Shown here: positions 26,167-36,129 of the stretch, in pieces | How the letters are laid out: every line of letters begins with the position of its first letter | How positions within the stretch are numbered: position 1 is the stretch's first letter | DNA from: Xenorhabdus yunnanensis | Lineage (GTDB): Bacteria; Pseudomonadota; Gammaproteobacteria; Enterobacterales; Enterobacteriaceae | Length of the DNA stretch: 64,000 bases | NCBI RefSeq assembly: GCF_028598805.1 | Contig: NZ_JAQRFI010000026.1 | Coordinates: forward strand, 1 to 64,000 | Reading direction: 5' to 3' | Notes under the pieces: model-generated | What the model saw: only the letters and a program-made list of their open reading frames with translations | The model's database searches: none | Told to the model about the DNA's origin: nothing | Made by a program: the position numbers and the translations under genes

Positions 26167-26868
26167 TTAACCACCCATCGAACGGGAAGAATTGGAACTT
26201 GAGCTGGCAGACGAACGCTGCATGGCTGATTGCTTCGCCACCGACTCACCGAACCCGCCACGGGTAATCGTGGTTGTGGTTGCGGGTTTTGGTGTCATTG
26301 CCGTTTTTGGCACTGTCATGCTGCGGCCACCAGCGGTGGCAGAGCCATAGCTTTTACCTGTCGCATCAACAAACTTGCCATTAGCTGGGCTGGAGGCCGA
26401 TTTTGATGTGAACAGCGGTTGTGATGGTGCAGAGCTGCCGCCCATTAAGCGTCCCATCATATAACCCGCCATCAACGGCATCCAGAAACTGCCGCTGCTG
26501 TTTTCAGCCTGAGCCTGAGGTTGACCAACTCCGGCCTGAGCAGGGGCTTGAGTACATTGTTGTTCACCGAATTCAGCAACACATTCTGCGCGAGAAGCAT
26601 ATTTCGGTGCGGTTTTTTCCGCTTCTTTCAGGGCGTTGTTGTAGGCAGTCTTGCATTGTTCACTTTTAGAAGGATTCGCCTGAGAACACTCATCGGCATT
26701 GGTATAGAGTGACACCGTTTCATCGTTCTGTTCACAAGCTGATAGCATGAAAACAGCACTGACAGCGAGCGCTACTGGTGCCAGGCGATAGCTTCGCCAT
26801 GTTTTGCGGAAAGAATCGCGGTTTATCTCTTTTGTCCGTTTCCTGGGCGTTAAAGAAATAATTGTCAT
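26167..26868 (-). CDS. ygiB: DUF1190 lipoprotein YgiB
   Basis: A protein of about 233 residues. Basic residues ([16 protein letters not shown]) are followed by a hydrophobic segment ending in the lipobox LSAC, so it is probably an exported lipoprotein. The mature part has conserved cysteines ([29 protein letters not shown]), then [20 protein letters not shown], and a Ser/Gly-rich tail with [18 protein letters not shown], as in E. coli YgiB. The start is uncertain: in-frame ATGs lie at 26919, 26877 and 26868, and the last fits the family best. Function is unknown; it is paired with ygiC and follows tolC. Confidence 0.9.
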   Translation of the reverse strand: MTIISLTPRKRTKEINRDSFRKTWRSYRLAPVALAVSAVFMLSACEQNDETVSLYTNADECSQANPSKSEQCKTAYNNALKEAEKTAPKYASRAECVAEFGEQQCTQAPAQAGVGQPQAQAENSSGSFWMPLMAGYMMGRLMGGSSAPSQPLFTSKSASSPANGKFVDATGKSYGSATAGGRSMTVPKTAMTPKPATTTTITRGGFGESVAKQSAMQRSSASSSSNSSRSMGG

Positions 26869-26948
26869 AGGGAGCATCCATCTTGAAGGTATCTGATTAA
26901 GATTAAGAGCGTATCCCATTTATGGTGCCCAATGGGATTGGCTCTCAG

Positions 26949-26990
26949 GGCTATGTATAAAAGGCTATGCATAAAGGGCTATGCTTAAAA
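26949..26990. repeat. 14-bp tandem repeat, 3 units, between ygiB and tolC
   Basis: GGCTATGTATAAAA (26949-26962), GGCTATGCATAAAG (26963-26976) and GGCTATGCTTAAAA (26977-26990). The last unit runs into the tolC terminator T-tract. Confidence 0.85.
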
Positions 26991-27015
26991 AACAGCCCAC
27001 ACAATCGGTGGGCTG
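26987..27015 (-). terminator. Terminator of tolC
   Basis: On the minus strand CAGCCCAC/GTGGGCTG with a seven-base loop, followed by six T residues, 65 bases after the tolC stop. It separates tolC from ygiB-ygiC. Confidence 0.88.
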
Positions 27016-27079
27016 CTTTCTTTATTAGTATAGCGTTTTTAATATAACGTTTTTCGATCAAGAACGATAGTACGTTAAA

Positions 27080-28444
27080 TCAACGAATTGATGGCGTTTT
27101 CATCTCTTTAATAATGCTGCTGGCAGCGGTTGAGATTTGCACGCCCAACAGCTTGTTCAATGCTATCAAATCATTTTCATTTAAAATGCCACGGGCTTGC
27201 TGGATCTGTAATTGGGAAAGCAGATAATCGTAACGTGCCTTGGACAGATTTTGTTTGGCTTGATACAGCTTTGTTGTCGCGTCCAGTACATCCACGATAG
27301 TACGAGTTCCCACTTGATAACCCGCTTCCATTGAGTCTAATGAACCTTGTGCAGAGAGTACAGCCTGTTTGTTGGCATCAACACTACTGATGGCAGCAGA
27401 AATATTATTGGAGGAGGAATGCACTTCCTGTATCACTTTGCGATAGGTGTTTTCTAATTCCTGACTGGTGCTGACGAAATTATATTTTGCCTGTTCTACC
27501 TGAGAATAGGTGGCACCGCCATTAAACAGAGGTAAGTTTAAGGATAACTCAACTCTATTATTTCCGTCGTATCTATCTTCTTGCTGATTGCCGCGGCTAT
27601 GGCTATTCGTTATTCCTGTGCTGGCGGTTAACTTCACAGTTGGCATATAGCCAGTTTGGGCATTTTTAATTTGTTCACGGCTTAAATCTTGCCTTAAGCG
27701 AGCTGACAACAGGCTCAGATTACGGTTTTCTGCCTCTTTCAGTACCTTATCAGCGGACTCCGGTTGATTAGTTTTAAATTGGTCAATATTCAATGAGGCC
27801 AATTGAGGATAGTAAATACCCGTAATCAGGCGCAGTTTCTCCAACGCATTGTCCAGATTGTTACGGTTGGAAACTTCCTGTGCCAGAATTGAATCGTATT
27901 GAGCGCGGGCATTCTGCACGTCGGTAACGGCAACCAAGCCAACATTAAAGCGTTGGGTCGTTTGATCCAATTGGCGATACAGTGAGGCTTTCTGGGCTTC
28001 GGTAAATGTTAGGGTATCGATTGTATTCAGAACATCAAAATAAGCTTGAGCGGTGTCCAGAATTAATTTTTGTTGGGCTGCCTGAAAACTAATATCTGCA
28101 ATACCTGCACTTTTCTCAGATTGGTTCAGTTGGTTCCATTTCGCCATATCAAAGATAGTCTGGGACAAGCTTAGGCTTGCACCTGTGCCATGAGATTCTG
28201 AATTTCTGCTGTCACGAAAGCCTTTGCCATAATTGGCGTTAGCACTCAGACCCAACTGAGGCAGTAAACTACTGCGCGTTACATTAATATTTTCAACAAC
28301 CGAATTGCGGTCAGCTTGTGCCTTAAGCAATTCGGGGTTTGTTTCTTTCGCCTGCTGATAAATCTGTAGCAGATCCGCTGCGTGGCTTGAAGTACTAAAA
28401 CCTACCAGATTCATAGCGATAAAAAGAGAGAGCAATTTTTTCAT
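27080..28444 (-). CDS. tolC: Outer-membrane efflux and type I secretion channel TolC
   Basis: A 454-residue outer-membrane trimer that forms the exit duct for drug efflux pumps and type I secretion. It has a signal peptide (MKKLLSLFIAMNLVGFSTSSHA) followed by the family start ADLLQIYQQAKETNPEL, two internal structural repeats with the periplasmic coiled coils, and the C-terminal repeat ending in LDATTKLYQAKQNLSKARYDYLL. It is shorter than E. coli TolC (493 precursor), as it lacks the long C-terminal tail after about residue 440. It is divergent from nudF, as in E. coli. Confidence 0.95.
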   Translation of the reverse strand: MKKLLSLFIAMNLVGFSTSSHAADLLQIYQQAKETNPELLKAQADRNSVVENINVTRSSLLPQLGLSANANYGKGFRDSRNSESHGTGASLSLSQTIFDMAKWNQLNQSEKSAGIADISFQAAQQKLILDTAQAYFDVLNTIDTLTFTEAQKASLYRQLDQTTQRFNVGLVAVTDVQNARAQYDSILAQEVSNRNNLDNALEKLRLITGIYYPQLASLNIDQFKTNQPESADKVLKEAENRNLSLLSARLRQDLSREQIKNAQTGYMPTVKLTASTGITNSHSRGNQQEDRYDGNNRVELSLNLPLFNGGATYSQVEQAKYNFVSTSQELENTYRKVIQEVHSSSNNISAAISSVDANKQAVLSAQGSLDSMEAGYQVGTRTIVDVLDATTKLYQAKQNLSKARYDYLLSQLQIQQARGILNENDLIALNKLLGVQISTAASSIIKEMKTPSIR

Positions 28445-28662
28445 TTGCGTTCCTTGTTGTGCAGCTATTTTACTTAAGTTGCCTCTGCATAAAAACCAAT
28501 ACCACAGATTCTAGCAGAGAATGCCAGCAGGGTAGGGTGGCTGTTTGTGCCATATTGCCTCATTTTTCGGCTTGTTTGTATTATCAAAAGGAATTTATTT
28601 AGATCAATGTAGAAAAATACATTTTAATAATAGGAAATTTTAAAAAATAATCAGGAGATTTT

Positions 28663-29304
28663 ATGAGTAAAGATCTTGCCTCGCCATATACTTTTACTAA
28701 ACAAGATGTTGAAGTTATTTCCCAAAAAACGCTTTATCGCGGTTTTTTCAAAATGACTGAATATCAATTCAGGCATCGCCTATTTCGGGGAGGCTGGAGT
28801 GAAACTATTAAACGTGAGGTATTTGAACGCGGTCATGCCGGTGTTTTGCTGCCTTATGATCCAGTACGTGATGAAGTTGTTTTGATTGAACAAATCCGCA
28901 TTCCGGCGATTGAAACCAGTCATACGCCGTGGTTGCTGGAAGTGATTGCCGGCATGATCGAAGAGGGAGAAGATGCTGAACAGGTCGTCCGTCGCGAGGC
29001 AGTGGAAGAGGCGGGTATTGAGGTTAAGCGTTGTCAGTTTGCATTGAGTTATCTTTCCAGCCCCGGTGGCACAACAGAACGCATGAATATTTTTGTCGGT
29101 GAAATCGATTCCTCTACTGCGTCAGGGGTTCATGGTCTGGAAGGTGAACATGAAGATATTCGTGTTCTGGTTGTCAGCCGCGAACAAGCCTATCAGTGGG
29201 TGGAAGAAGGTATTATCGATAATGCGGCTTCGGTTATTGCAATACAATGGCTGGCATTGCACCATGAAAAAATTAAGAAAGCGTGGTTGGGATATCATTC
29301 CTAA
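28663..29304 (+). CDS. nudF: ADP-ribose pyrophosphatase (Nudix)
   Basis: Hydrolyses ADP-ribose to AMP and ribose 5-phosphate. The 213-residue product carries a complete Nudix box at about residues 97-119 (GMIEEGEDAEQVVRREAVEE, then AGI) and the family motif YLSSPGGTTERM. The start MSKDLASPYTF has AGGAG nine bases upstream. In E. coli nudF is followed by yqiB and cpdA; here yqiB is missing and cpdA starts 97 bases downstream. Confidence 0.95.
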   Translation: MSKDLASPYTFTKQDVEVISQKTLYRGFFKMTEYQFRHRLFRGGWSETIKREVFERGHAGVLLPYDPVRDEVVLIEQIRIPAIETSHTPWLLEVIAGMIEEGEDAEQVVRREAVEEAGIEVKRCQFALSYLSSPGGTTERMNIFVGEIDSSTASGVHGLEGEHEDIRVLVVSREQAYQWVEEGIIDNAASVIAIQWLALHHEKIKKAWLGYHS

Positions 29305-29401
29305 TTTGCGTTGGAAAACGGGAAGTGTGCCCCAGTCAGCAGATCTTTTGCATAAATATACGCTAAAATAATTCTCATGATCGACAGGAAAAGGAAACCT
29401 T

Positions 29402-30256
29402 TTGGAAAGCCTGCTTGAAGTACCTGTGGCAGAAGGCGCCACAGCCAGAATACTGCAAATCACCGATACACACCTTTTTGCCAATAAAGGCGATTCACTG
29501 CTGGGAATCAATACCTATTGCAGTTATCAGGCTGTATTGGACATGATCCTGAAGCAAAATCTCGATATTGATTTGATCGTTGCGACAGGTGATTTGGTAC
29601 AGGATCAGACCATCAATGCCTATCAGCATTTTGCGGAGGGAATTGCCCGTTTATCTGCACCTTGTGTTTGGTTGCCGGGCAACCACGATTATCAGCCAGC
29701 AATGGTTGATACGTTGGCAGCCGCAGGGATCTCACCTTCCAAGCAGATATTCATTGGGCAGCATTGGCAGGTAATTATGCTGGACAGTCAGGTACAGGGC
29801 GTTCCTCATGGAGAATTGACGGATTATCAGCTTGAATGGATGAAAAAATGTTTGGATGAGCACAGCGAGCGCCATACGATTGTTATGCTTCATCACCATC
29901 CTGTGCCATCTGGATGCACATGGCTGGATCAGCACAGTTTGCGTAATTCTTCCGAATTATCAGAATGTTTGAAAGACAGAACGCAGGTGAAAGCCATACT
30001 GTGTGGGCACATTCATCAAGAAGTTGATGAAATGTGGAACGGCATTCGTGTTATGGCAACACCATCAACCTGTGTGCAATTTAAGCCACATTGTACTAAT
30101 TTTATGCTTGATACAGTGGCCCCGGGATGGCGTTATCTCGAACTGTCTGTGATTGGCAATTCTGTGACAGGTAATAAAGAAGCGAAACTGCAAACACAGG
30201 TTCACAGGCTGAAGAGTAACGAATTTTGCCCGGATTTAGATTCGGACGGGTATTAA
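29402..30256 (+). CDS. cpdA: 3',5'-cyclic-AMP phosphodiesterase
   Basis: Degrades cAMP and so tunes CRP signalling. It starts with TTG at 29402 after AGGAAA, giving MESLLEVP, the E. coli N-terminus. The 284 residues carry the full class III metallophosphoesterase set: [34 protein letters not shown] and CGHIH. The stop overlaps the yqiA start by one base (TAATG). Confidence 0.96.
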   Translation: MESLLEVPVAEGATARILQITDTHLFANKGDSLLGINTYCSYQAVLDMILKQNLDIDLIVATGDLVQDQTINAYQHFAEGIARLSAPCVWLPGNHDYQPAMVDTLAAAGISPSKQIFIGQHWQVIMLDSQVQGVPHGELTDYQLEWMKKCLDEHSERHTIVMLHHHPVPSGCTWLDQHSLRNSSELSECLKDRTQVKAILCGHIHQEVDEMWNGIRVMATPSTCVQFKPHCTNFMLDTVAPGWRYLELSVIGNSVTGNKEAKLQTQVHRLKSNEFCPDLDSDGY

Positions 30257-30864
30257 TGTCGACGTTACTTTATTTACATGGTTTCAATAGCTCACCTCAA
30301 TCAGCGAAAGCGAATGAGCTGAAAACTTGGCTGCACCAGCAGCATCCTGAAATTGACATGCTGGTGCCGCAATTACCTCCTTATCCTGAAGATGCGGCCA
30401 TCTTATTGGAAGAACTGGTAATGGAACGCGCCGGTGAAAATATCGGTCTGGTGGGTTCTTCTTTAGGTGGCTATCTGGCTATCTGGCTTTCCCAGTGCTT
30501 TGGTTTACCCGCCGTGGTCGTCAATCCTGCGGTACGTCCATTCGACTTGCTTCAGAATTATCTTGGGGAAAACGTGAATCCCTATACCGAAGAGCGGTAT
30601 ACTCTCGAACAAAGCCACATATATGATCTCAAAGTAATGCACATTGAACCGCTGGAATCGCCTGATCTTATCTGGCTATTGCAGCAAACAGGGGATGAAG
30701 TGCTCGATTACCGACAAGCCGTTGCTTACCTGATGCAGTGCCGGCAGACGGTTGAATCCGGTGGGAATCATGCTTTTATTGGCTTCGAATACTATTTCCC
30801 TCAAATTATCGACTTCTTGGGGCTAACCAGTGGCAATAGTAAAAAAATTGCCAAAAATAAGTAA
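30256..30864 (+). CDS. yqiA: YqiA-type alpha/beta-hydrolase (esterase)
   Basis: A 202-residue hydrolase. [13 protein letters not shown] near the N-terminus gives the oxyanion loop. [12 protein letters not shown] holds the catalytic serine in GxSxG form (near residue 74). GDEVLDY and GGNHAF near the C-terminus supply the Asp and His. E. coli YqiA acts on short-chain acyl esters in vitro; the natural substrate is unknown. It overlaps cpdA by one base, and parE follows 73 bases later. Confidence 0.93.
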   Translation: MSTLLYLHGFNSSPQSAKANELKTWLHQQHPEIDMLVPQLPPYPEDAAILLEELVMERAGENIGLVGSSLGGYLAIWLSQCFGLPAVVVNPAVRPFDLLQNYLGENVNPYTEERYTLEQSHIYDLKVMHIEPLESPDLIWLLQQTGDEVLDYRQAVAYLMQCRQTVESGGNHAFIGFEYYFPQIIDFLGLTSGNSKKIAKNK

Positions 30865-30937
30865 GCGACTGGTATTATCAACAGTATATCAATACTGATT
30901 GGCCCTCTATTAACGAAGCAACCGACAGAATTACAAC

Positions 30938-32833
30938 ATGACTCAATCTAGTTACAACGCAGAGGCCATTGAAGTCCTCAGTGGCCTGGAGCCAGTTCGT
31001 CGTCGTCCCGGAATGTATACTGATACAGCCCGCCCGAACCATCTGGCACAGGAAGTGATCGATAACAGTGTAGACGAAGCTCTGGCTGGTCACGCGAAGC
31101 ATATTGAAGTAATCCTTCACAGCGATCAGTCTCTGGAAGTGATAGATGATGGCCGTGGTATGCCGGTTGATATCCATCCTGAAGAAAAAGTTTCTGCTGT
31201 TGAATTGATTCTGACCCGCCTACATGCGGGAGGAAAATTCTCCAATAAAAATTACCAATTTTCTGGTGGCTTGCATGGGGTTGGGATCTCGGTGGTTAAC
31301 GCCCTGTCCAAGCGTGTGGAAGTGACTGTTCGTCGTAACAGTCAGGTTCACCAGATCGCCTTTGAGAATGGCGAAAAAGTGCAGGAATTGGAAGTTATCG
31401 GCAGCTGCGGTAAACGCAACACCGGAACAAGTGTCCACTTCTGGCCGGATGAAAGCTATTTCGATGCTCCCCGTTTCTCTATCACTCGTTTGACCCATTT
31501 GCTGAAAGCTAAAGCAGTACTGTGTCCGGGAGTTGAAATTGTCTTTAAGGACAAACTGAACAATACCGAGCAGAAATGGTGTTATGCCGACGGGCTGACT
31601 GATTATCTGCTGGAAGCCGTCAATGGGTTGGTAACTCTGCCAAAAGCACCATTTGTCGGCACATTCAGCGGGGATACTGAAGCAGTTGATTGGGCATTGT
31701 TATGGCTGCCTGAAGGTGGAGAATTATTGGCTGAAAGTTACGTTAACCTGATCCCGACAGTACAGGGAGGAACTCATGTTAACGGCTTGCGTCAAGGCTT
31801 GCTGGATGCCATGCGTGAATTCTGTGAATTCCGCAACATATTGCCGCGTGGAGTAAAACTCTCCGCCGATGATATCTGGGATCGCTGTGCTTATGTGCTG
31901 TCCCTCAAAATGCAAGATCCGCAATTTGCCGGCCAAACCAAAGAACGCCTCTCTTCTCGCCAGTCTGCGGCTTTCGTTTCCGGTGTGGTGAAAGATGCAT
32001 TCAGCCTGTGGTTAAACCAGCACATTCAAGATGCGGAGCAACTCGCAGAAATGGCGATTGCCAGTGCGCAGCGTAGAATGCGTGCGGCGAAGAAAGTCGT
32101 ACGCAAAAAGCTGACTAATGGCCCAGCCTTGCCGGGTAAATTGGCAGACTGTACTGCGCAAGATCTCAATATTACTGAACTGTTTTTGGTGGAAGGGGAT
32201 TCTGCGGGTGGTTCTGCGAAGCAAGCCCGTGATCGTGAATTTCAGGCGATTATGCCACTGCGCGGAAAAATCCTGAACACATGGGAAGTCTCTTCAGATG
32301 AAGTACTGGCTTCGCAGGAAGTCCATGATATCTCTGTGGCGATTGGCATCGATCCGGATAGCGACGATCTGAGCCAGCTTCGCTACGGTAAAATCTGCAT
32401 ACTGGCGGATGCGGACTCCGATGGGTTGCATATTGCAACATTGCTGTGCGCCTTGTTTGTCCGTCACTTCCCGACATTGGTGAAACGCGGGCATGTCTAC
32501 ATGGCAATGCCACCGCTGTATCGTATCGACCTCGGCAAAGAAGTGCATTATGCGCTGGATGAAGGGGAAAAAAGCGCCATACTGGATCGTTTGAGCCGCA
32601 AGAGGGGTAAACCGAACGTTCAGCGCTTTAAAGGATTGGGTGAAATGAACCCAATTCAGCTGCGCGAAACCACATTAGACCCCAACACTCGCCGTCTGGT
32701 GCAATTGACTATCGATGATGAAAATTATCAAGAAACCCTCTCAGTCATGGATATGCTTTTGGCGAAGAAACGTTCAGAAGATCGCCGTAATTGGCTGCAA
32801 GAGAAGGGTGATTCCATCGATATTGAAGTTTAG
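30938..32833 (+). CDS. parE: DNA topoisomerase IV subunit B
   Basis: The ATPase half of topoisomerase IV, which unlinks daughter chromosomes. It has 631 residues (E. coli 630). The GHKL ATP site is visible in EVIDNSVDEALAG and VIDDGRGMPVDIHP, plus GGLHGVGISVVNALS. The TOPRIM domain has LVEGDSAGGSAKQARDR and LADADSDGLHI. The quinolone-region stretch PLRGKILNTWEV is like E. coli. It is separated from parC by 116 bases filled with a GTGCATAA repeat. Confidence 0.98.
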   Translation: MTQSSYNAEAIEVLSGLEPVRRRPGMYTDTARPNHLAQEVIDNSVDEALAGHAKHIEVILHSDQSLEVIDDGRGMPVDIHPEEKVSAVELILTRLHAGGKFSNKNYQFSGGLHGVGISVVNALSKRVEVTVRRNSQVHQIAFENGEKVQELEVIGSCGKRNTGTSVHFWPDESYFDAPRFSITRLTHLLKAKAVLCPGVEIVFKDKLNNTEQKWCYADGLTDYLLEAVNGLVTLPKAPFVGTFSGDTEAVDWALLWLPEGGELLAESYVNLIPTVQGGTHVNGLRQGLLDAMREFCEFRNILPRGVKLSADDIWDRCAYVLSLKMQDPQFAGQTKERLSSRQSAAFVSGVVKDAFSLWLNQHIQDAEQLAEMAIASAQRRMRAAKKVVRKKLTNGPALPGKLADCTAQDLNITELFLVEGDSAGGSAKQARDREFQAIMPLRGKILNTWEVSSDEVLASQEVHDISVAIGIDPDSDDLSQLRYGKICILADADSDGLHIATLLCALFVRHFPTLVKRGHVYMAMPPLYRIDLGKEVHYALDEGEKSAILDRLSRKRGKPNVQRFKGLGEMNPIQLRETTLDPNTRRLVQLTIDDENYQETLSVMDMLLAKKRSEDRRNWLQEKGDSIDIEV

Positions 32834-32895
32834 CGCATAACTTTAGTGCATAAGTGAGTGCATAAGTGATTGGTGCATAAAGGATTAGTGCATAA
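32833..32895. repeat. GTGCATAA repeat, 5 copies, in the parE-parC spacer
   Basis: GCGCATAA at 32833 and GTGCATAA at 32846, 32858, 32873 and 32888, with periods of 13, 12, 15 and 15 bases. It begins at the parE stop codon. Confidence 0.85.
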
Positions 32896-32949
32896 ATAAA
32901 GAGAAATATCGCGCACGGTAGTCAATACAGATTCTGAGGAAATTAATAC

Positions 32950-35202
32950 ATGAGTGAGATAACTCACGATGGTGTGGAGCGTCAGCCGCTGCACACGTTC
33001 ACTGAAAACGCCTATTTGAATTACTCCATGTACGTCATCATGGACAGGGCGTTGCCTTTTATCGGTGATGGCTTAAAGCCAGTTCAGCGTCGTATTGTCT
33101 ATGCGATGTCAGAATTGGGGCTGAGCAGTAGCGCCAAATTTAAAAAATCTGCCCGTACTGTCGGTGACGTTCTCGGTAAATACCATCCGCATGGAGATGG
33201 GGCCTGTTATGAAGCCATGGTTTTGATGGCACAGCCTTTCTCATACCGTTATCCGTTGGTGGATGGACAAGGAAACTGGGGAGCACCGGATGATCCCAAA
33301 TCCTTTGCGGCGATGCGTTATACCGAATCTCGTTTATCCAAATACGCCGAATTGTTGTTGAGTGAATTGGGACAAGGAACTGTAAATTGGGTGCCAAACT
33401 TTGATGGCACATTGCAGGAGCCTAAAATGCTGCCTGCACGCCTTCCCAATATCTTGTTAAATGGTACTACCGGTATTGCCGTTGGTATGGCAACTGATAT
33501 CCCGCCACACAATGCCCGTGAAGTAGCAAATGCCCTGATTGCCATGTTGGATAAGCCTGATCTATCGCTTGATGAAGCAATGGAATACGTCAAAGGGCCG
33601 GACTATCCAACAGAAGCTGAGATCATCACGTCAAAAGAAGATATCCGCAAGATCTACAAAAATGGTCGTGGTTCGGTGCGGATGCGGGCAATTTGGTCGA
33701 AAGAAGAAGGTAACGTCGTTATTACGGCTCTGCCCCATCAAGTATCCGGCGCGAAGATACTGGAGCAAATCGCCAGCCAAATGCGGGCAAAGAAATTGCC
33801 GATGGTGGATGATCTGCGTGACGAATCTGATCACGAAAATCCAACTCGCTTGGTCATTGTTCCACGTACTAATCGCGTGGATATCGAACAAGTTATGAAC
33901 CATTTGTTTGCAACCACTGATCTGGAAAAGAGCTATCGCGTTAACCTCAACATGATTGGTTTGGATAACCGTCCTTCGGTTAAAGGCTTGGTTGAGATCC
34001 TCAGTGAATGGTTGATTTTCCGTCGCGAAACGGTGCGTAATCGCTTGAATTATCGTTTGGAAAAAGTCCTGAAACGGCTGCATATTCTGGAAGGTTTGCT
34101 GGCGGCATATCTGAACATTGATGAAGTCATCCATATTATTCGCAATGAAGATGAGCCGAAGCCAGTATTGATACAGCGTTTTGGATTAACCGAAACGCAG
34201 GCAGAAGCCATTCTTGAACTGAAATTGCGTCACTTGGCGAAACTGGAAGAAGTCAAAATCCGTGGCGAGCAGGGTGAGTTGGCGAAAGAACGTGACAAAC
34301 TTCAGGCGATCTTGGGTTCTGAGCGTAAGTTAAGTACGTTACTGAAAAAAGAGATTATTGCCGATGCCGCAAGCTACGGTGATGACCGCCGCTCTCCATT
34401 GAAAGAGCGCACAGAAGCGAAAGCCATGAGTGATCATGACATCCTGCCATCTGAGCCGATTACAGTCATCATGTCAGAAATGGGCTGGGTACGTAGTGCG
34501 AAAGGGCATGAGATTGATCCGGCGGGTTTGAATTACAAATCTGGTGACAGTTTCCGCAGTGCGGCACGTGGCAAGAGCAACCAGCCTGTGGTCTTTATTG
34601 ATACCACTGGACGCAGCTACTCCATTGATTCGTTGGATTTACCATCAGCCAGAGGGCAGGGAGAACCTTTGACGGGTAAACTCGCATTGCCTGCCGGGGC
34701 ATCGGTTGAGCACCTTCTGATGGCGAAAGAAGAGCAGAAATTCTTGATGGCATCAGATGCAGGATATGGTTTTATCTGTACTTTCAATGACTTGATTGCA
34801 AAAAACCGTGCAGGCAAGGCAATGATTACTTTGCCTGAAAATGCCAAAGTAATGCAGCCACTGGAGATTAGCAACGAACAGGATGATATGTTACTGGCGA
34901 TTACCAAAGCCGGTCGTATGTTGATGTTCCCAGTAGCTGATCTGCCACAGCTTTCGAAAGGAAAAGGTAATAAGATTGTTTCCATTCCTGCCGCACAGGC
35001 CGTATCAGGCGAAGATATGTTGAGTTGGTTGTTGGTATTGCCTTCACAATCTTCAATCACGCTTTACTTTGGCAAGCGCAAATTATTGCTTCGCCCTGAG
35101 GATTTACAGAAATTCAGGGCTGAAAGAGGGCGCAAGGGAACTTCTTTACCTCGTGGTTTGCAGCGTGTTGATCGCGTTGAAGTGGAGATGCCCAAACAGT
35201 AA
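32950..35202 (+). CDS. parC: DNA topoisomerase IV subunit A
   Basis: The DNA-cleaving subunit of topoisomerase IV. It has 750 residues, E. coli 752. The catalytic tyrosine lies in [11 protein letters not shown] near residue 124, and the C-terminal beta-pinwheel repeats include [16 protein letters not shown]. In the quinolone-determining region the sequence is [12 protein letters not shown]: the residue equivalent to E. coli Ser80 (here residue 84) is Gly, while the Glu84 equivalent (here 88) is kept. The start [10 protein letters not shown] follows GAGGAAA. It is transcribed with parE, with plsC next in the same direction, as in E. coli. Confidence 0.98.
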   Translation: MSEITHDGVERQPLHTFTENAYLNYSMYVIMDRALPFIGDGLKPVQRRIVYAMSELGLSSSAKFKKSARTVGDVLGKYHPHGDGACYEAMVLMAQPFSYRYPLVDGQGNWGAPDDPKSFAAMRYTESRLSKYAELLLSELGQGTVNWVPNFDGTLQEPKMLPARLPNILLNGTTGIAVGMATDIPPHNAREVANALIAMLDKPDLSLDEAMEYVKGPDYPTEAEIITSKEDIRKIYKNGRGSVRMRAIWSKEEGNVVITALPHQVSGAKILEQIASQMRAKKLPMVDDLRDESDHENPTRLVIVPRTNRVDIEQVMNHLFATTDLEKSYRVNLNMIGLDNRPSVKGLVEILSEWLIFRRETVRNRLNYRLEKVLKRLHILEGLLAAYLNIDEVIHIIRNEDEPKPVLIQRFGLTETQAEAILELKLRHLAKLEEVKIRGEQGELAKERDKLQAILGSERKLSTLLKKEIIADAASYGDDRRSPLKERTEAKAMSDHDILPSEPITVIMSEMGWVRSAKGHEIDPAGLNYKSGDSFRSAARGKSNQPVVFIDTTGRSYSIDSLDLPSARGQGEPLTGKLALPAGASVEHLLMAKEEQKFLMASDAGYGFICTFNDLIAKNRAGKAMITLPENAKVMQPLEISNEQDDMLLAITKAGRMLMFPVADLPQLSKGKGNKIVSIPAAQAVSGEDMLSWLLVLPSQSSITLYFGKRKLLLRPEDLQKFRAERGRKGTSLPRGLQRVDRVEVEMPKQ

Positions 35203-35278
35203 TGTTATATAATAATGGTATATATTTCATATAGTTATTTTCTAATATAATTATCGTTATTATTTTATATTAGCTATA

Positions 35279-35301
35279 TATACCCAACAGATTTCAATTT
35301 G
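35279..35301 (+). repeat. Fragment of a dispersed intergenic repeat
   Basis: TATACCCAACAGATTTCAAT, similar to the fragment at 23915-23938. It is flanked on the left by about 80 bases of nearly pure A/T. Confidence 0.5.
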
Positions 35302-35355
35302 TGGCACAACCAATTAAGCTGCAAATTGCAGGATGGAAGGTATCAATCATAATCT

Positions 35356-35380
35356 CAGGCCAGTGTAATACACTGGCCTG
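35356..35380 (+). promoter_or_regulatory. Perfect 10-bp stem just upstream of the plsC ribosome site
   Basis: CAGGCCAGTG and CACTGGCCTG pair across TAATA. It ends 17 bases before the plsC ATG and has no T-tract, so it is not a standard terminator. It could be an operator, an RNA leader stem or the end of a palindromic repeat. Confidence 0.4.
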
Positions 35381-35397
35381 CTTAGTAAGGGGCAGCT

Positions 35398-36129
35398 ATG
35401 CTGGCAATCATTCGTGGAATAATTGTTATTCTGTTTACGATACTGATCTGTATTTTTGGTTGTATCTACTGTTTATTCAGTCCGCGTAATCCACGTCATG
35501 TCATGACTTTTGGTCATGCGTTTGGCAAGTTGCATAAAGTGTTTGGCATTAAGTTGCTGGAACGTATTCCAGCGGAAGCTCAGGAATATGGGCCTAGCAT
35601 TTATATCGGTAATCACCAAAACAATTACGACATGATTACTATGTCGAATGCGGTGCAGCCACGTACAGTCACCGTAGGTAAAAAAAGCCTGGTCTTTATT
35701 CCCTTTTTTGGTCAGATTTATTGGTTGACAGGTAATATTCTGATCGACAGGAACAACCGAACAAAAGCACATGGCACAATTTCGCAGGTTGTCGATCAGA
35801 TCAAAAAAAATCAGGTTTCAGTCTGGATGTTTCCAGAAGGAACACGCAGTCGTGGCCGTGGTTTGCTGCCCTTTAAAACAGGCGCCTTTCATGCAGCCAT
35901 TGCAGCAGGGGTACCTATCGTGCCAGTCTGTGTTTCTTCCACACACAATAAAATAAAGCTCAATCGTTGGAATAATGGCGCTGTTATTGTTGAAATGTTG
36001 CCTCCGATTGATACCAAGAAATATACCAAAGAACAGGTTCGTGAACTGGCAGAACACTGTCGACAAATGATGCAAACTAAAATTGAAGAACTGGATAAAG
36101 AAGTCGAGGAGCTTAATAAGCGGGGATAA
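35398..36129 (+). CDS. plsC: 1-acyl-sn-glycerol-3-phosphate acyltransferase
   Basis: Adds the second fatty acid to make phosphatidic acid at the inner membrane. The 243-residue protein has an N-terminal membrane helix (residues 3-25), the catalytic NHQNNYD (HxxxxD) motif at about 74-80, the glycerol-phosphate-binding MFPEGTRSRGRG at about 144-155, and VPIVPVCVS. A good AAGGGG ribosome site is six bases before the ATG. It lies between parC and ftsP as in E. coli. Confidence 0.97.
   Translation: MLAIIRGIIVILFTILICIFGCIYCLFSPRNPRHVMTFGHAFGKLHKVFGIKLLERIPAEAQEYGPSIYIGNHQNNYDMITMSNAVQPRTVTVGKKSLVFIPFFGQIYWLTGNILIDRNNRTKAHGTISQVVDQIKKNQVSVWMFPEGTRSRGRGLLPFKTGAFHAAIAAGVPIVPVCVSSTHNKIKLNRWNNGAVIVEMLPPIDTKKYTKEQVRELAEHCRQMMQTKIEELDKEVEELNKRG

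Noticed and set aside
32833-32895. CRISPR-like array in the parE-parC spacer
   Set aside because: The repeated unit is only eight bases and the spacing is 12-15 bases. There are no spacers of CRISPR length and no cas genes.
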